DNA from: Forficula auricularia | Lineage: Eukaryota > Arthropoda > Insecta > Dermaptera > Forficulidae | Length of the DNA: 64,000 bases | Reading direction: 5' to 3' | NCBI GenBank assembly: GCA_024734495.1 | Contig: JALMQS010000187.1 | Span: forward strand, 8,820,769-8,884,768 | Shown here: positions 43,411 to 53,540 of the stretch, piece after piece | How the letters are laid out: each line of letters opens with the position of its first letter | Numbering within the stretch: position 1 is the first letter of the stretch | Made by a program: the position numbers and the translations under genes | The notes under the pieces: model-generated | What the model was told of the DNA's origin: nothing | What the model saw: only the letters and a program-made list of their open reading frames with translations | The model's database searches: none

Positions 43411-43628
43411 GCATTCACACTACGCTGACGTGTCGTGTTAACACGTCAGCTGATGTGTGCAAAAAAATTAAACCATTATTTTAAATAGGAGTGTGCACAA
43501 TAGGCTGACGTGACGTCACGACACGACACGTCAGCCTAATGTGCATACTCATTTTTAAAATAATGGTTTAATTTTTTTGCACACGTCAGCTGGCGTGTTA
43601 ACACGACACGTCAGCGTAGTGTGAATGT
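43411..43628. repeat. Multi-level palindrome (LIR-10)
   Basis: GCATTCACACTACGCTGACG TGTCGTGTTAACACG ... GCACACGTCAGCTGGCGTGT TAACACGACACGTCAGCGTA GTGTGAATG. Within the outer palindrome the centre is itself palindromic (GGCTGACGTGACGTCACGAC ACGACACGTCAGCC). The repeated GCTGACGTG / CACGTCAGC unit occurs at least six times in alternating orientation. A foldback MITE of unknown superfamily. Confidence 0.85.
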
Positions 43629-43639
43629 GTATTAAGAAG

Positions 43640-44309
43640 GGACAAATTTTAATTACAAACAAAATTCCTATTCGCCCCTTGCTAGGAACCACATTTTTTA
43701 TTCTTTTGTCTTATTATGGATTGGATTAAACTAAAGTAAAAAGATTTAGAGATAAATTTTTGAATGGAAAGGATTTATGTTAAAATGAAAGGTTTCGTTG
43801 AAAAAAGTGAATTGAGTGAGCATCATTTTTAAGCCGGGAAAGGAAAAAAATCATGAATGAATGAAAAGAATCGGACATCAGACTGAACACATCTGAATTG
43901 ACGCTCGGGGTCAATTCTATAATTTATATCCAATTAGCCGTATTGCGAATTGTTTATATTTAAACAAAACGATTTTATATTTAGATTAATTTCCATAAGA
44001 TCAAAACTTTTAAAGGTTAATTTATTGGATAAAATTTAATGAAAGAATTGAAAAAAGGAAGAAATTCCTTTAAATAAAAAACTCATAAATATGGTTAGAT
44101 TGATTTAAGTTTACTTTCAATGAACAAAGCCTGCTTGTAGGGAATGTAATTTATACATAGAGCTGGAAATGGAGCTTTAACAACTTACGAGTGACTGGTT
44201 TTGTACTCGGCTTTTTGAAATGAAAAGAATCAAATCAATATTACTAAGATATTTATAGGAGTTTGGTGGATTTATTTGTAAAACAAGAGAAAGAGAGAAA
44301 AATAATCTG
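43640..44309. other. AT-rich spacer
   Basis: Nothing recognised. Confidence 0.4.
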
Positions 44310-44387
44310 ATATAGCCATCCACTTGACTTTACCATACATCTCATCCCTTATTTATATTTAATATTTAATAAAATAATTTATAATTT
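44310..44387. mobile_element. M-family MITE, terminal fragment
   Basis: GATATAGCCATCCACTTGAC TTTACCATACATCTC followed by TTTAATATTTAATAAAATAA. It stops where the foldback FB-A copy begins. Confidence 0.65.
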
Positions 44388-44762
44388 AATTAAAAAGTTT
44401 TTATTTTGTTGACAGTAGCAGAGTTGCTGATTCATAGAGAGAAACAAAGAGGTTGTCGTCTGCTTGATCCAAATAAACATACTCACATATATATAATATA
44501 ATATATATATATTTTATTTATTTGTTTGAGACTATAGTTTTGAAGGCTTGGTCCTCATCATCAGTCTTTTTAATTAAAAATATTGTTTTTCATGCGGTCA
44601 GTATCGTTTGGATATTGAAAATTTTTTACTTCTTTCTCAGCTTGTGAGCCAGTAAGAATTTTCAATATCCAAACGATACTGATCCCATTAAAAATAATAT
44701 TTATAATTACAAAGCCTTATGATAAGGGGCAAGCCTTCGAAACTATAGTCTCAAACAAATAA

Positions 44763-44812
<50 letters not shown>

Positions 44813-44880
44813 TATATACATATGTGTATGTTTATTTGGATCAAGCAGAGGACATCCTCTTTGTTTCTCTCTATAATTTA
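44388..44880. repeat. Foldback MITE FB-A, copy 4, carrying an inner inverted repeat
   Basis: Outer arms: GACAGTAGCAGAGTTGCTGA, GAGAGAAACAAAGAGGTTGT, GCTTGATCCAAATAAACATA, mirrored at 44,815-44,870. An (AT)n tract of about 45 bp lies at 44,765-44,810. The loop holds a second inverted repeat (44,524-44,757). Confidence 0.82.
44524..44757. repeat. Inner inverted repeat with two hammerhead-like cores (LIR-11)
   Basis: Arms TTGTTTGAGACTATAGTTTT GAAGGC and GCCTTCGAAACTATAGTCTC AAACAA. On the minus strand 44,564-44,530 reads CTGATGATGAGGACC AAGCCTTCAAAAC TATAGTC; on plus 44,716-44,750 reads TTATGATAAGGGGCAAGCCT TCGAAACTATAGTC. Both correspond to the core at 15,137-15,171. A second inner pair, CAGTATCGTTTGGATATTGA, is mirrored at 44,660-44,685. 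Confidence 0.65.
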
Positions 44881-45250
44881 TAATTGTTTAGGAAAAAACT
44901 CCCCCTCCTCGGCACTTAATTTTGTGCTCATTAGCAAATGAACATATCTTCTTTAAAATATGGAATTTTTTTTAAGAGAAATAGCTTCAAGTATTATTTT
45001 TGTGTGAAAATTTTATAATTTTAATAATTGACCCTCCCAACCACCCTCCCGGAATCACTTTCACACGGAGATTAATTTCTGTAAAGTCATTAGGGTGCAT
45101 ATACGAAATTTCGAACCCTACTAAATTTTGGTCCCCGTAAAAAATAATGACCCACTTTTAAATTATAGGATTAGTAAATTCAATTTTTCATAATTTTATT
45201 TTAGTTTAAAAATTTATATGATTTTAATTTTTTAAGAGCCTTCTTATAGA
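44881..45250. other. Decayed repeat with CCCTCC tracts
   Basis: Phrases such as AGGGTGCATATACGAAATTT and TTTAAAAATTTATATGATTT resemble 46,270-46,320 and 51,240-51,280, so this is an old dispersed element. No ORF. Confidence 0.35.
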
Positions 45251-45251
45251 T

Positions 45252-46107
45252 CAAGAGCCCACGACGCGACGGCCAGACCTTCGTTATTTTATAAAAGCTG
45301 AAAGTTTTTCTGTGCATGTCCCCTATACAGGTAAGAACGACCAGCGACTATAGAGTTTGAGTTGTGGTTACTTTGGCAGGTAACAGGTAATAAAGGTGTA
45401 TAAAATAGTACTTTAAATTCGTTAAAGTATAAAGCTCAATTTTTTATATTTTCTTCGGGATAACTTTAGAAATCTCGTCATCCATTGCCGGACACTTATG
45501 ACAGTTGCTACCCCCTGCCAGACACCCCTAAACTTTCTTTTTGATTTTAAGTCGATTCTTCCACGTTTTTATTAGAGGTTGCCATTAATAGTCAAAACAA
45601 CAAAAATGAAATGCAATAAGGTTATTCCTCTAGTATTAGATAAGAATCGATGGTTATTTGTGTGGTGTCTTCACCAATGGTTATCAATAATAACCGAAAT
45701 GTCAAAAATCTATGTAAAAACCATTAAAACTGTCCGCCTATTGAGGTAACATTTTTTATAGGTCGCCAAGTAACATATATAAAATTTATCTTTTATATTA
45801 TAACGAAAGTATAGTTATAATTTATTAAAGTTTAGGGGTGTATGGCAGGGGGTAGCAACTCTCATAAGTGTCCGGCAATGGATGACGAGATTTCTAAAGT
45901 TATCCCGAAGAAAATATAAAAAAATTAAGCTATATACTTTAACGAATTTAAAGTACTATTTTATACACCTTTATTACCTGTTACCTGCCAAAGTAACCAC
46001 AACCCAAACTCTATATTCGCTGGTCGTTCTTACCTGTATAGGGGACATGCACAGAAAAACGTTCAGCTTTTATAAAATAACGAAGGTCTGGCCGTCGTGG
46101 GCTCTTG
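45252..46107. repeat. Very long inverted repeat LIR-12 (arms about 285 bp)
   Basis: Left arm 45,252-45,536, right arm 45,827-46,107, spacer about 290 bp. The arms pair along their full length: CAAGAGCCCACGACG, GGCCAGACCTTCGTTATTTT, GTCCCCTATACAGGTAAGAA, AACAGGTAATAAAGGTGTAT, GGGATAACTTTAGAAATCTC, GTCATCCATTGCCGGACACT and GCTACCCCCTGCCA. Identity looks above 90% by eye. The spacer has CAATGGTTATCAATAATAAC CGAAATGTC, the degenerate hammerhead-like motif. No protein ORF is conserved; the 89-codon frame at 45,882-46,151 is arm sequence. Confidence 0.85.
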
Positions 46108-46327
46108 GGCTATTAATTTTGGCCCATTGCTTATTAGCTTCTTTTAAATGAGATTTTTCCATTTTAGAAATCAACATTCTTCAATTTTTGTTTAGAACTT
46201 TTATTATTTTAAATTATTTTTGAACCCCCCTCCCCCTTTGGGTCTCTATCAATTTTATATGTTGAGTCATTTTCAGTAGGTCGTATAGAGTGCATATGCA
46301 AAATTTCGTATAAATCGATCAAAGGGT

Positions 46328-47364
46328 TGCAATGGTCCTGGAGTTGAACCATAATTTATTTTCATAATTAATCAATTAAATTCTTATTTTTATTCCTAAT
46401 TAAGTCTAATTGAGGCAATCAATTAATCATCAAACAAGGGAAACTTATGAGTTCTGGGAAAGCGTAGCAAATGACCGGTGATTAACAACGGAGAAGAGCA
46501 TTGACATGAGCAAGTTCGGCAGTCATTGTCAGGAGAGAGACCAATGAGTGCACAATACACTGCTATAGAGTGGCTCTGAATACACCTACACATATACTTT
46601 ATATTCAAGTTCCGCAGTCTGTCATGAGAGAGGCGAATGAGTGCATATCTACTGCTATCGAAGTGACTCTGAATACACCTACACTTATACTTATATTCAA
46701 GTTCCGCAGCGATTGACTGCAAAGAAGAGAGAACATACATTGATATTGGAGTTGCACAGCACACGAATACATATACAATAATCAAGTTCCGCAGTGGATG
46801 ACTTCAAGAGTGAGTAGAAGCGACCACACAGACTTCTCCGTATTTATACATATACTTCTGCCTTATAATTAAATATACACGCAAGGCCAGGAGTGAATAG
46901 GAGAGCTCTTCTGTCTTATATATATATACATATATATATATATCTACACACACAGCGGAGTGCCATACACACCTACGCGGAATCACCTGTTACAAGGAGT
47001 ATACAACGAGCACACACACACCGGAGGCTCCTCACAGGACTTCGTCTGCAATACGGATACATAGTGCATTGTACAACCAATCAATAAAACATCTCATTGT
47101 CTCTATAACCGCTGGTCTGTATACATTATTTATAGTATTAGTACCAGGAAGCCCATTTCCCTACATCCTTCACGCATCACCTCAAATTTCATTCTCCATT
47201 CTAGGGACGTGCCACTTGGATCAGACACTGAGGGACACACCCACCCCATCAACAAATAGCGAAGCAGATTAATTTAACACTAACGTAATAAAATAAAGCC
47301 CAATTTCCCTAGTACATAAGTTACATCCCCCCCTTGCCCCTTAATAACCCCCCACCCCCTCGTG
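46328..47364 (+). repeat. 5' LTR
   Basis: 1,037 bp, TGCAATGGTC ... CCCCCTCGTG. The terminal dinucleotides are TG...TG rather than the usual TG...CA. U3 contains about four tandem units of 85-95 bp marked by CAAGTTCCGCAG (46,606; 46,698; 46,783; a variant at 46,511) and GAATACACCTACAC. A TATATATA tract lies at 46,918-46,942. Polyadenylation signals AATAAA lie at 47,083 and 47,287. The 120-codon minus-strand frame (46,423-46,785) is a property of the tandem repeat and is not called as a gene. Confidence 0.93.
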
Positions 47365-47381
47365 TGGTGTTCGTAAGCTGG
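47365..47381 (+). promoter_or_regulatory. Primer-binding site (tRNA-complementary)
   Basis: TGGTGTTCGTAAGCTGG begins at the first base after the 5' LTR. The TGG start pairs with the universal CCA end of tRNAs. The matching tRNA was not identified; comparison with host tRNA 3' ends would settle it. Confidence 0.7.
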
Positions 47382-47730
47382 TATTGAATAGGCCGCAAAA
47401 GTAGCAGGTATTCTACTGATCCAGGTGACAAGTCCTTAATTCATTTTCAAAAAAAAATCATTTCATCTCACAATTTCCTGGTACATATAATCCTGAAAAT
47501 ATTTGAAAGTAGCTACGTTTACCCAGAGATTAGCAGGCTCCTTTGTTTGAAAAAAATTTATTATATTGAAAAAGAAAATTTTACAAAAAAAATTCTTTTA
47601 TATTTGTCCGAATGAAAATAAGTAAATACACCAAAGGCCATTGACACTTCCATCTACTAATTATAATTTTAAATTCAAATATTTATTTATTTATTTGCCT
47701 CTTGTTTTTTTCTTTCGAGTCTTATTATCG

Positions 47731-48735
47731 ATGTCGGACGTACAGGGGACACTTTCTATGCTCGCTGGACCGACGGCGGGCACCGGGGACGCATCCTCGA
47801 GACCAATTCACTCCGGCCAATCAGAACATAATGATCACAATACGATTCACGTTCGCACAGCCGAAGGCATAGACACATTGGACAGAACGCCAGGTAAAGA
47901 AAAGTCACCCCCAACACCTTCCACACCCCCTAGTGCTGTACCCACCATCCCCAATAATAATGATACGAATGCAATGTTGGTTCGGCTGATGGAGAGTTTG
48001 AATAGTAAATTTGAAAATATGAATAGTACATTTGAAAGGGGATTCGATAATTTAACTAGCAACTTTAGAAGTATGAATGGTAAATTCGATGGTATGATTG
48101 GCAAATTCGATGTTGTGATTGGCAGACTTGATGAAGTAGATAGCAAGCTCGATGGGATCGATAGTCGATTTAATGATCATCCCGGAAAGTTTGAAGATGT
48201 AACTGCCCTCCCAACCACTCAAACCCCTCCATTAAAAATTCATTTGGCAACAACGGTATCCACAGCCGAACTCACCGAAACCACACAAGAACTCAATTCA
48301 GACCCCTTTAAGAATGTTAATATTAGTCCCATCATAGAGCCCACCACCGAATTAAAGTCAGTAACGTATCTACCCGTCATAGAGATTAATGAACCAATTA
48401 TCAGTCAACAAATTATTAAAACTCCACCCTCACAGCCCCCAATAGAAACACATACACCCGTCATTAATAATCAAGAAATTATTAAAATTCAGTCCCCACC
48501 GCCCTTAGTAAAAATCGCTACATATCCCCCAATTGAAATCATCCCCACTGTTAAAATTTCACTTGGTTTGAACACAATTTATAAAGAGTATTTCAAAACA
48601 TTTTTAAGATTAAAATTAATAAAAATAACATCATTAATAATATTTATTAGCAACGTGCTTCAGAATAAAGTGCACCCCGGCACCATGGCATTAGAACAAA
48701 TCGTTCGTAACGCCGCGCGGAATCACACACGCTAA
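47731..48735 (+). CDS. Gag-like or unknown ORF of the LTR element
   Basis: 334 codons from the first ATG (47,731; MSDVQGTLSM) to a stop at 48,735. The frame is open further upstream (to 47,641) but without another ATG near its head. Residues 1-90 are low-complexity Thr/Ser/Gly/Pro. Residues about 85-155 form a regular repeat (NSKFENMNSTFERGFDNL; MNGKFDGMIGKFDVVIGR; LDEVDSKLDGIDSRF) with hydrophobics every three to four residues, consistent with a coiled coil. Residues about 160-290 are Pro/Thr/Ile-rich with repeated PPxxIxxHxPVI-type phrases. The C-terminus is basic (IVRNAARNHTR). I see no CCHC zinc knuckle, capsid major homology region or enzyme motif. Position after the primer-binding site and the multimerising coiled coil fit a structural Gag-type role, which is inference. 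No neighbour enzyme ORF. Confidence 0.6.
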   Translation: MSDVQGTLSMLAGPTAGTGDASSRPIHSGQSEHNDHNTIHVRTAEGIDTLDRTPGKEKSPPTPSTPPSAVPTIPNNNDTNAMLVRLMESLNSKFENMNSTFERGFDNLTSNFRSMNGKFDGMIGKFDVVIGRLDEVDSKLDGIDSRFNDHPGKFEDVTALPTTQTPPLKIHLATTVSTAELTETTQELNSDPFKNVNISPIIEPTTELKSVTYLPVIEINEPIISQQIIKTPPSQPPIETHTPVINNQEIIKIQSPPPLVKIATYPPIEIIPTVKISLGLNTIYKEYFKTFLRLKLIKITSLIIFISNVLQNKVHPGTMALEQIVRNAARNHTR

Positions 48736-50096
48736 AATCAATAAAAGAAAATATTTTGTTGATCCCTTTGAAATCTAAGAAAATTGTCTTCCCACTGATA
48801 CCCGTCTTAAAAATGTAAGAATAATAAGTAAACCAAGTTCCATTTATTTCTCCCCTATTATCATATTCATTTCCTATTATTTTCATTGGTTGTATATATA
48901 TAATTTGTTTAATAAAATCTCCGCCTTAATTCTAATAAAATTGCATAGCCCCCACCTTCTTATAAAATATAAATTTACTAGTCCCCATTAAATTCTTAAT
49001 TATATCATTTCCCATAGTTTAAATAAATCTATTATTAATTGCATACCATTAAAATCACTAATTCATTCGTTCCCAGTAGCAAAAGTAAATAGATAAATAC
49101 ATTAATCCGTTCTATTCAAAATTCATTTCTATAAAATCAATAGAGTCATCCTATAATAATTGTAACTTCTCTTCTCCCTAATTTTATCATTCGATGCCTC
49201 CAATATTTGTAAATTTGGCCCTCATTTTTATATTTTGTCATTAGTTTTTATTTTATTTCTTACCCGATTAACTAAATATTAAATCCCCTATTAAATTTAC
49301 ATCTCACCCACCCACAATAATTATTATATTTTAGTCCCCTATTTTAAGTACCCCAGTGATATCATCTATCTTGTTATTTGTTTTGTCAAACCAGTCATTA
49401 TTAAAAGCTATGATTGTCAGTGCCGGTGTAATCAAATAAATTACTTAGTATAATACGGTTATTTTTGCCATCTTATTGTGCATTGCAAACTCGTTCCATC
49501 ATTGTCAAAGCCTGCTCTTGCTTGCATTCTCGTTATACCTTCTCTACTCAGGTCACTCACTTATTAATCCCTAATCCCATAGAATCATAACAACACGAAT
49601 ATCAATATTATTCGAATAAAAGAAGATATTCCTAATTCCTTGTGTCATGTGTCATAAACACAAACCCCATAGTAACCCTAAGCACCTCTGCCCCTCCACA
49701 TTAAATAATTTTCTACCCTTTTTACCTGTTGCTCGAAAATCTAGTGTGTCTCGAGGTAAGTGGACGCAAATGAATCAATATTTCACTTAACGCCTAAATT
49801 ACTCTAAATAAACATGTTAGTCGTGTGATTGTTCCCACCCTGAATCTGGGATGATTAATATATATACCCTGGTGAATTGAGTGAGGTCTCGGCGATGCGT
49901 TTTCGAGTTACCGTGCGTTCTGGTGAGTCTGGAGTCCGTCTGTCCGCAACCCCGATACATAAATAAATAATCGAGCATTTTGTTCCCAATAAATACCCCA
50001 TAAATAAGTACCAAAAGAAAAATAAATAAATATCTATCAATATCCCTATAATATCTCAATATAATTAATCATTTTTCTTTACCATAACGTCGGAGG
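48736..50096 (+). other. Non-coding interior and short polypurine end of the LTR element
   Basis: A+T-rich with no ORF over 80 codons on the plus strand. The usual position of pol is empty. The sequence just before the 3' LTR is CGTCGGAGG, a very short purine tract; a longer polypurine tract is not evident. Confidence 0.6.
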
Positions 50097-51134
50097 TGCA
50101 ATGGTCCTGGAGTTGAACCATAATTTATTTTCATAATTAATCAATTAAATTCTTATTTTTATTCCTAATTAAGTCTAATTGAGGCAATCAATTAATCATC
50201 AAACAAGGGAAACTTAGGAGTTCTGGGAAAGCGTAGCAAATGACCGGTGATTAACAACGGAGAAGAGCATTGACATGAGCAAGTTCGGCAGTCATTGTCA
50301 GGAGAGAGACCAATGAGTGCACAATACACTGCTATAGAGTGGCTCTGAATACACCTACACATATACTTTATATTCAAGTTCCGCAGTCTGTCATGAGAGA
50401 GGCGAATGAGTGCATATCTACTGCTATCGAAGTGACTCTGAATACACCTACACTTATACTTATATTCAAGTTCCGCAGCGATTGACTGCAAAGAAGAGAG
50501 AACATACATTGATATTGGAGTTGCACAGCACACGAATACATATACAATAATCAAGTTCCGCAGTGGATGACTTCAAGAGTGAGTAGAAGCGACCACACAG
50601 ACTTCTCCGTATTTATACATATACTTCTGCCTTATAATTAAATATACACGCAAGGCCAGGAGTGAATAGGAGAGCTCTTCTGTCTTATATATATATACAT
50701 ATATATATATCTACACACACAGCGGAGTGCCATACACACCTACGCGGAATCACCTGTTACAAGGAGTATACAACGAGCACACACACACCGGAGGCTCCTC
50801 ACAGGACTTCGTCTGCAATACGGATACATAGTGCATTGTACAACCAATCAATAAAACATCTCATTGTCTCTATAACCGCTGGTCTGTATACATTATTTAT
50901 AGTATTAGTACCGGGAAGCCCATTTCCCTACATCCTTCACGCATCACCTCAAATTTCATTCTCCATTCTAGGGACGTGCCACTTGGATCAGACACTGAGG
51001 GACACACCCACCCCATCAACAAATAGCGAAGCAGATTAATTTAACACTAACGTAATAAAATAAAGCCCAATTTCCCTAGTACATAAGTTACATCCCCCCC
51101 CCCTTGCCCCTTAATAACCCCCCACCCCCTCGTG
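50097..51134 (+). repeat. 3' LTR
   Basis: 1,038 bp, matching the 5' LTR except T/G at 50,218 (46,449), A/G at about 50,913, one TA fewer in the TA tract, and a C-run of 10 rather than 7 near 51,093. Followed by the GGGT target duplicate. Confidence 0.93.
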
Positions 51135-51138
51135 GGGT

Positions 51139-51470
51139 CTATGACTTAGATTGTTATTTTTTGAGGTCCCACCTCACTTTTAGATCCCGAAAAAATTACT
51201 CTTTTTATTATATGACGGTTTTATATTATATTACATTTTCTAGGTTTTTTCAGTTTAAAATTTTTATAAATTTAATTTTTTAAGAAAGATTATTTGGAAA
51301 TTCTATCGAGCCGAGGGTGGGGGAAGGATCACCAGTCACAATCATGTTCAAACATGTCGGGGCACGCTCGCTGTTTGCCACTAGCAGCATCAGCCAGCCC
51401 TTAATAACCTTACCTCGTCGAATGGGAGGCCCTGTTATTTAGACAACTAAATTACCAAGTCAGTTGACGA
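51139..51470. other. Spacer with balanced stretch 51,300-51,440
   Basis: The continuation of the pre-insertion locus (matches in kind to 45,150-45,245). 51,300-51,440 is more balanced, with no ORF. Confidence 0.35.
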
Positions 51471-52775
51471 TTTTTTTTTTTTTTTTTTTTTTATAATGAT
51501 ATTGATACAAGAAGAAGTTGCACCAAGAAGGTACAACCTCTGAAGTCCGTGGTGGACCCTTGTAACGTGAAGATAAGGGGAGATTTAGGGATTGGGTAGA
51601 AGTCGAAGGTATCTGTGGATGCTGGTCTTGAAAGTTTGAAGGTTATAAGTAGCAGGAAAGACGGTCGGGGGAAGAGAATTCCAGTCTCTAGATGTCATAG
51701 GGATAAATGAATTGGCGAATGCGTTTGTTCGATTAGTATCTAGTTTAAGCGCGTAGGGGTGTTGAATTTTAGAAAATCGTGTATTTCGGGCAAATGAGGC
51801 CTTTGGTGGGATTATCGATTTTATTTCGTCAGAACAAAAGCCATGGTAATATCTATAAAAAAGGGATAGGGCGGAGACAGATCTACGATGGGCTAGGGAG
51901 TCGAGAGTGTCAGTTAATGTAGGATCGCCTATCAGTCTTATAGCTCGCCTCTGAATTGCATCTAAGGTATTAAGAGAATACTTGGAGGCTCCTCTCCACA
52001 AATGCGAGCAATATTCAAGACAGGGGCGAATTTGAGCCTTGTATAATATAAGGAGTTGAGTGGGGGTGAAAAATCGTTTGGTTCGGAAAAGAAAGCCAAG
52101 CTTACATGCTGCAGCTTTTGCTACTGAGATAATATGGTCATTCCAAGAGAGGTCAGAACCTAAGGTGACACCTAACATTGATATTTTATTACGGAATTCC
52201 AATGAGCTCGAATCAAAGGAAATGTCCGGAAGGTTCCTATCTGCGCGCCTAGAAATTAGGCAGCACTGTGTTTTGCCAGCATTAAAGTTTACCAAATTGT
52301 GAGATCCCCATTTTTTAAGCATGCTTAAATCTGAATTTATTGAGGAGGCTATGTTTGCGCGATTGTCTAGTAAGGATTGAGCGTTGTGGAGGGTGCTATC
52401 GTCAGCGTAACAATGTATTGGATTGGAGGGCAGATTTAATAGGTCATTAATATAGATAATAAAGAGTGTGGGAGAGATGACTGAGCCCTGAGGAACTCCA
52501 GCATTAGTATTAAAGGACGAGGATGATATTCCGTCAACCTCGACTTTAATAGAGCGGTTTGAGAGAAAGCTCTCAGCAACTTGCAGAGGCTCGGGGAAGG
52601 CCAAATGCAGGTAATTTGGCAAGAAGATTTTTGTGCCAGACATGATCGAAGGCCTTTGAAATGTCTAAGCCTATTACGAAAGTCTCTTTACCAGTCTCTA
52701 GTGCTTTATTCCAAATATGAGTTATATATGCTAAAATATCGCCGGTGGACCGAAATTGTCTAAAGCCGTATTTAA
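51471..52775 (-). pseudogene. Jockey-like reverse transcriptase, 5'-truncated (family J2)
   Basis: The best-preserved RT here. On the minus strand from 52,775: KYGFRQFRSTGDILAYITHI, palm motif A FVIGLDISKAFDHVWHKNLL (catalytic Asp), a stop and frame shift near 52,585, then a 352-codon frame to 51,585. That frame has FLSNRSIKVEVDG, motif B NAGVPQGSVISPTLFIIYIN DL, motif C HCYADDSTLH, LGVTLGSDLSWNDHIISVAK, RPCLEYCSHLWRGASKYSLN, HRRSVSALSLFYRYYHGFCS and a C-terminal NLQTFKTSIHRYLRLLPNP. The 3' UTR ends in a run of about 20 T (51,473-51,493), the poly(A) tail. Missing: endonuclease, ORF1 and the RT N-terminus. One break separates motif A from motifs B and C, so not active. Related to J1 but distinct (HGFCS versus HGRCS). 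Confidence 0.93.
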
Positions 52776-53400
52776 ATTAAATTCTCAGATTAGGGTGTTT
52801 TTGGGTTAACATTTCGATCTGTCACGGTCTCATCTTCGGCTAAGTTTAATTTGATGGGGTTTTTTGTTAATTGAAATAATTATTCAGAGGTGGTTGTTTG
52901 TATAAAAATTTATAATTACATTTTTTTCAATTTTCTTTTAACAAAATTAATTATTTTTTATTTTATTTTAAATTCCTCTAATAGATCATTATAAATATTA
53001 TTATATATTATAATTTGCCAATTTAATTAATTAAAGATATTTTTCTATAAAATAATTTATTAGAATATCAATTTCATTATCTTAAAAAATCGTATTTTCA
53101 GGATTTAAAAGGGTCAAAGAAAGAACCTCGGTGTATATTAATATTATTTTTAATTGCAATTACATTCAAAACTTTATGCCCAGTGATACGTCTTGATGAT
53201 GGCCATAGTGGGTGTAAACCTTGGTAAAAATATAAATTAAATTTTATTTCAATTGTATTATATTTTGGCTGCGAATAAAAATTGACCTTTTTAACCTGAA
53301 ATTAAAATTCAAAAAAATATTAATATATTGCTTTAAACTGAAGGAAAAAATTACCGATCATCACTTGGTGTTCCAGGTATGTACTTCTAATTAAATACCA
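52776..53400. other. AT-rich spacer
   Basis: 53,190-53,225 reads TTGATGATGGCCATAGTGGG TGTAAACC, a very degenerate match to the CTGATGA-stem-GAAAC pattern. Otherwise featureless. Confidence 0.35.
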
Positions 53401-53419
53401 CGAGGACCTCAAAAATGGT

Positions 53420-53540
53420 TATATAAAGTTTTTAGTAAAATTATATTTTAAAGTACTTTACCCTAGAGTAAGATAGTACTTTTTAAAATTTTTTAAAATT
53501 TATTCATTTGATCGATTTAGTAATATAGCTAGCTCATGGT
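53420..53540. repeat. Fragment inverted relative to 40,690-40,790
   Basis: Shares TTTTAAAGTACTTTACCCTA GAGTAAGA in reverse complement with 40,740-40,775, and then AAATTTATTCATTTGATCG with 40,665-40,695. Confidence 0.5.

Larger units (their letters stand above)
46328..51134 (+). mobile_element. Non-autonomous LTR retrotransposon, structurally complete and young
   Basis: Two near-identical LTRs (46,328-47,364 and 50,097-51,134) flank a 2,732-bp interior. The target duplication is GGGT (46,324-46,327 and 51,135-51,138). A TGG primer-binding site starts immediately after the 5' LTR. One long ORF (47,731-48,735) follows, then about 1.36 kb with no ORF. No protease, reverse transcriptase, RNase H or integrase motif is present, so the element must use enzymes of an autonomous relative. 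The large LTRs and mostly non-coding interior resemble LARD-type elements. By eye the LTRs differ by two substitutions and two length changes in simple repeats, indicating recent insertion. The superfamily (Ty3/gypsy or Bel/Pao) cannot be fixed without pol. Confidence 0.92.

Noticed and set aside
46423..46785. 120-codon minus-strand ORF present in both LTRs (again at 50,192-50,554)
   Set aside because: Repetition reflects the LTR duplication, and the frame follows the tandem U3 units; no domain. Antisense to the LTR promoter.
47641..47730. Upstream extension of the LTR-element ORF using a non-ATG start
   Set aside because: The extension is Phe/Leu-rich, A+T-driven, and an ATG at 47,731 precedes the coherent part of the protein.
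50662..51039. 125-codon plus ORF in the 3' LTR
   Set aside because: It exists only because of a TA-repeat length difference; the 5' LTR breaks it into two frames.
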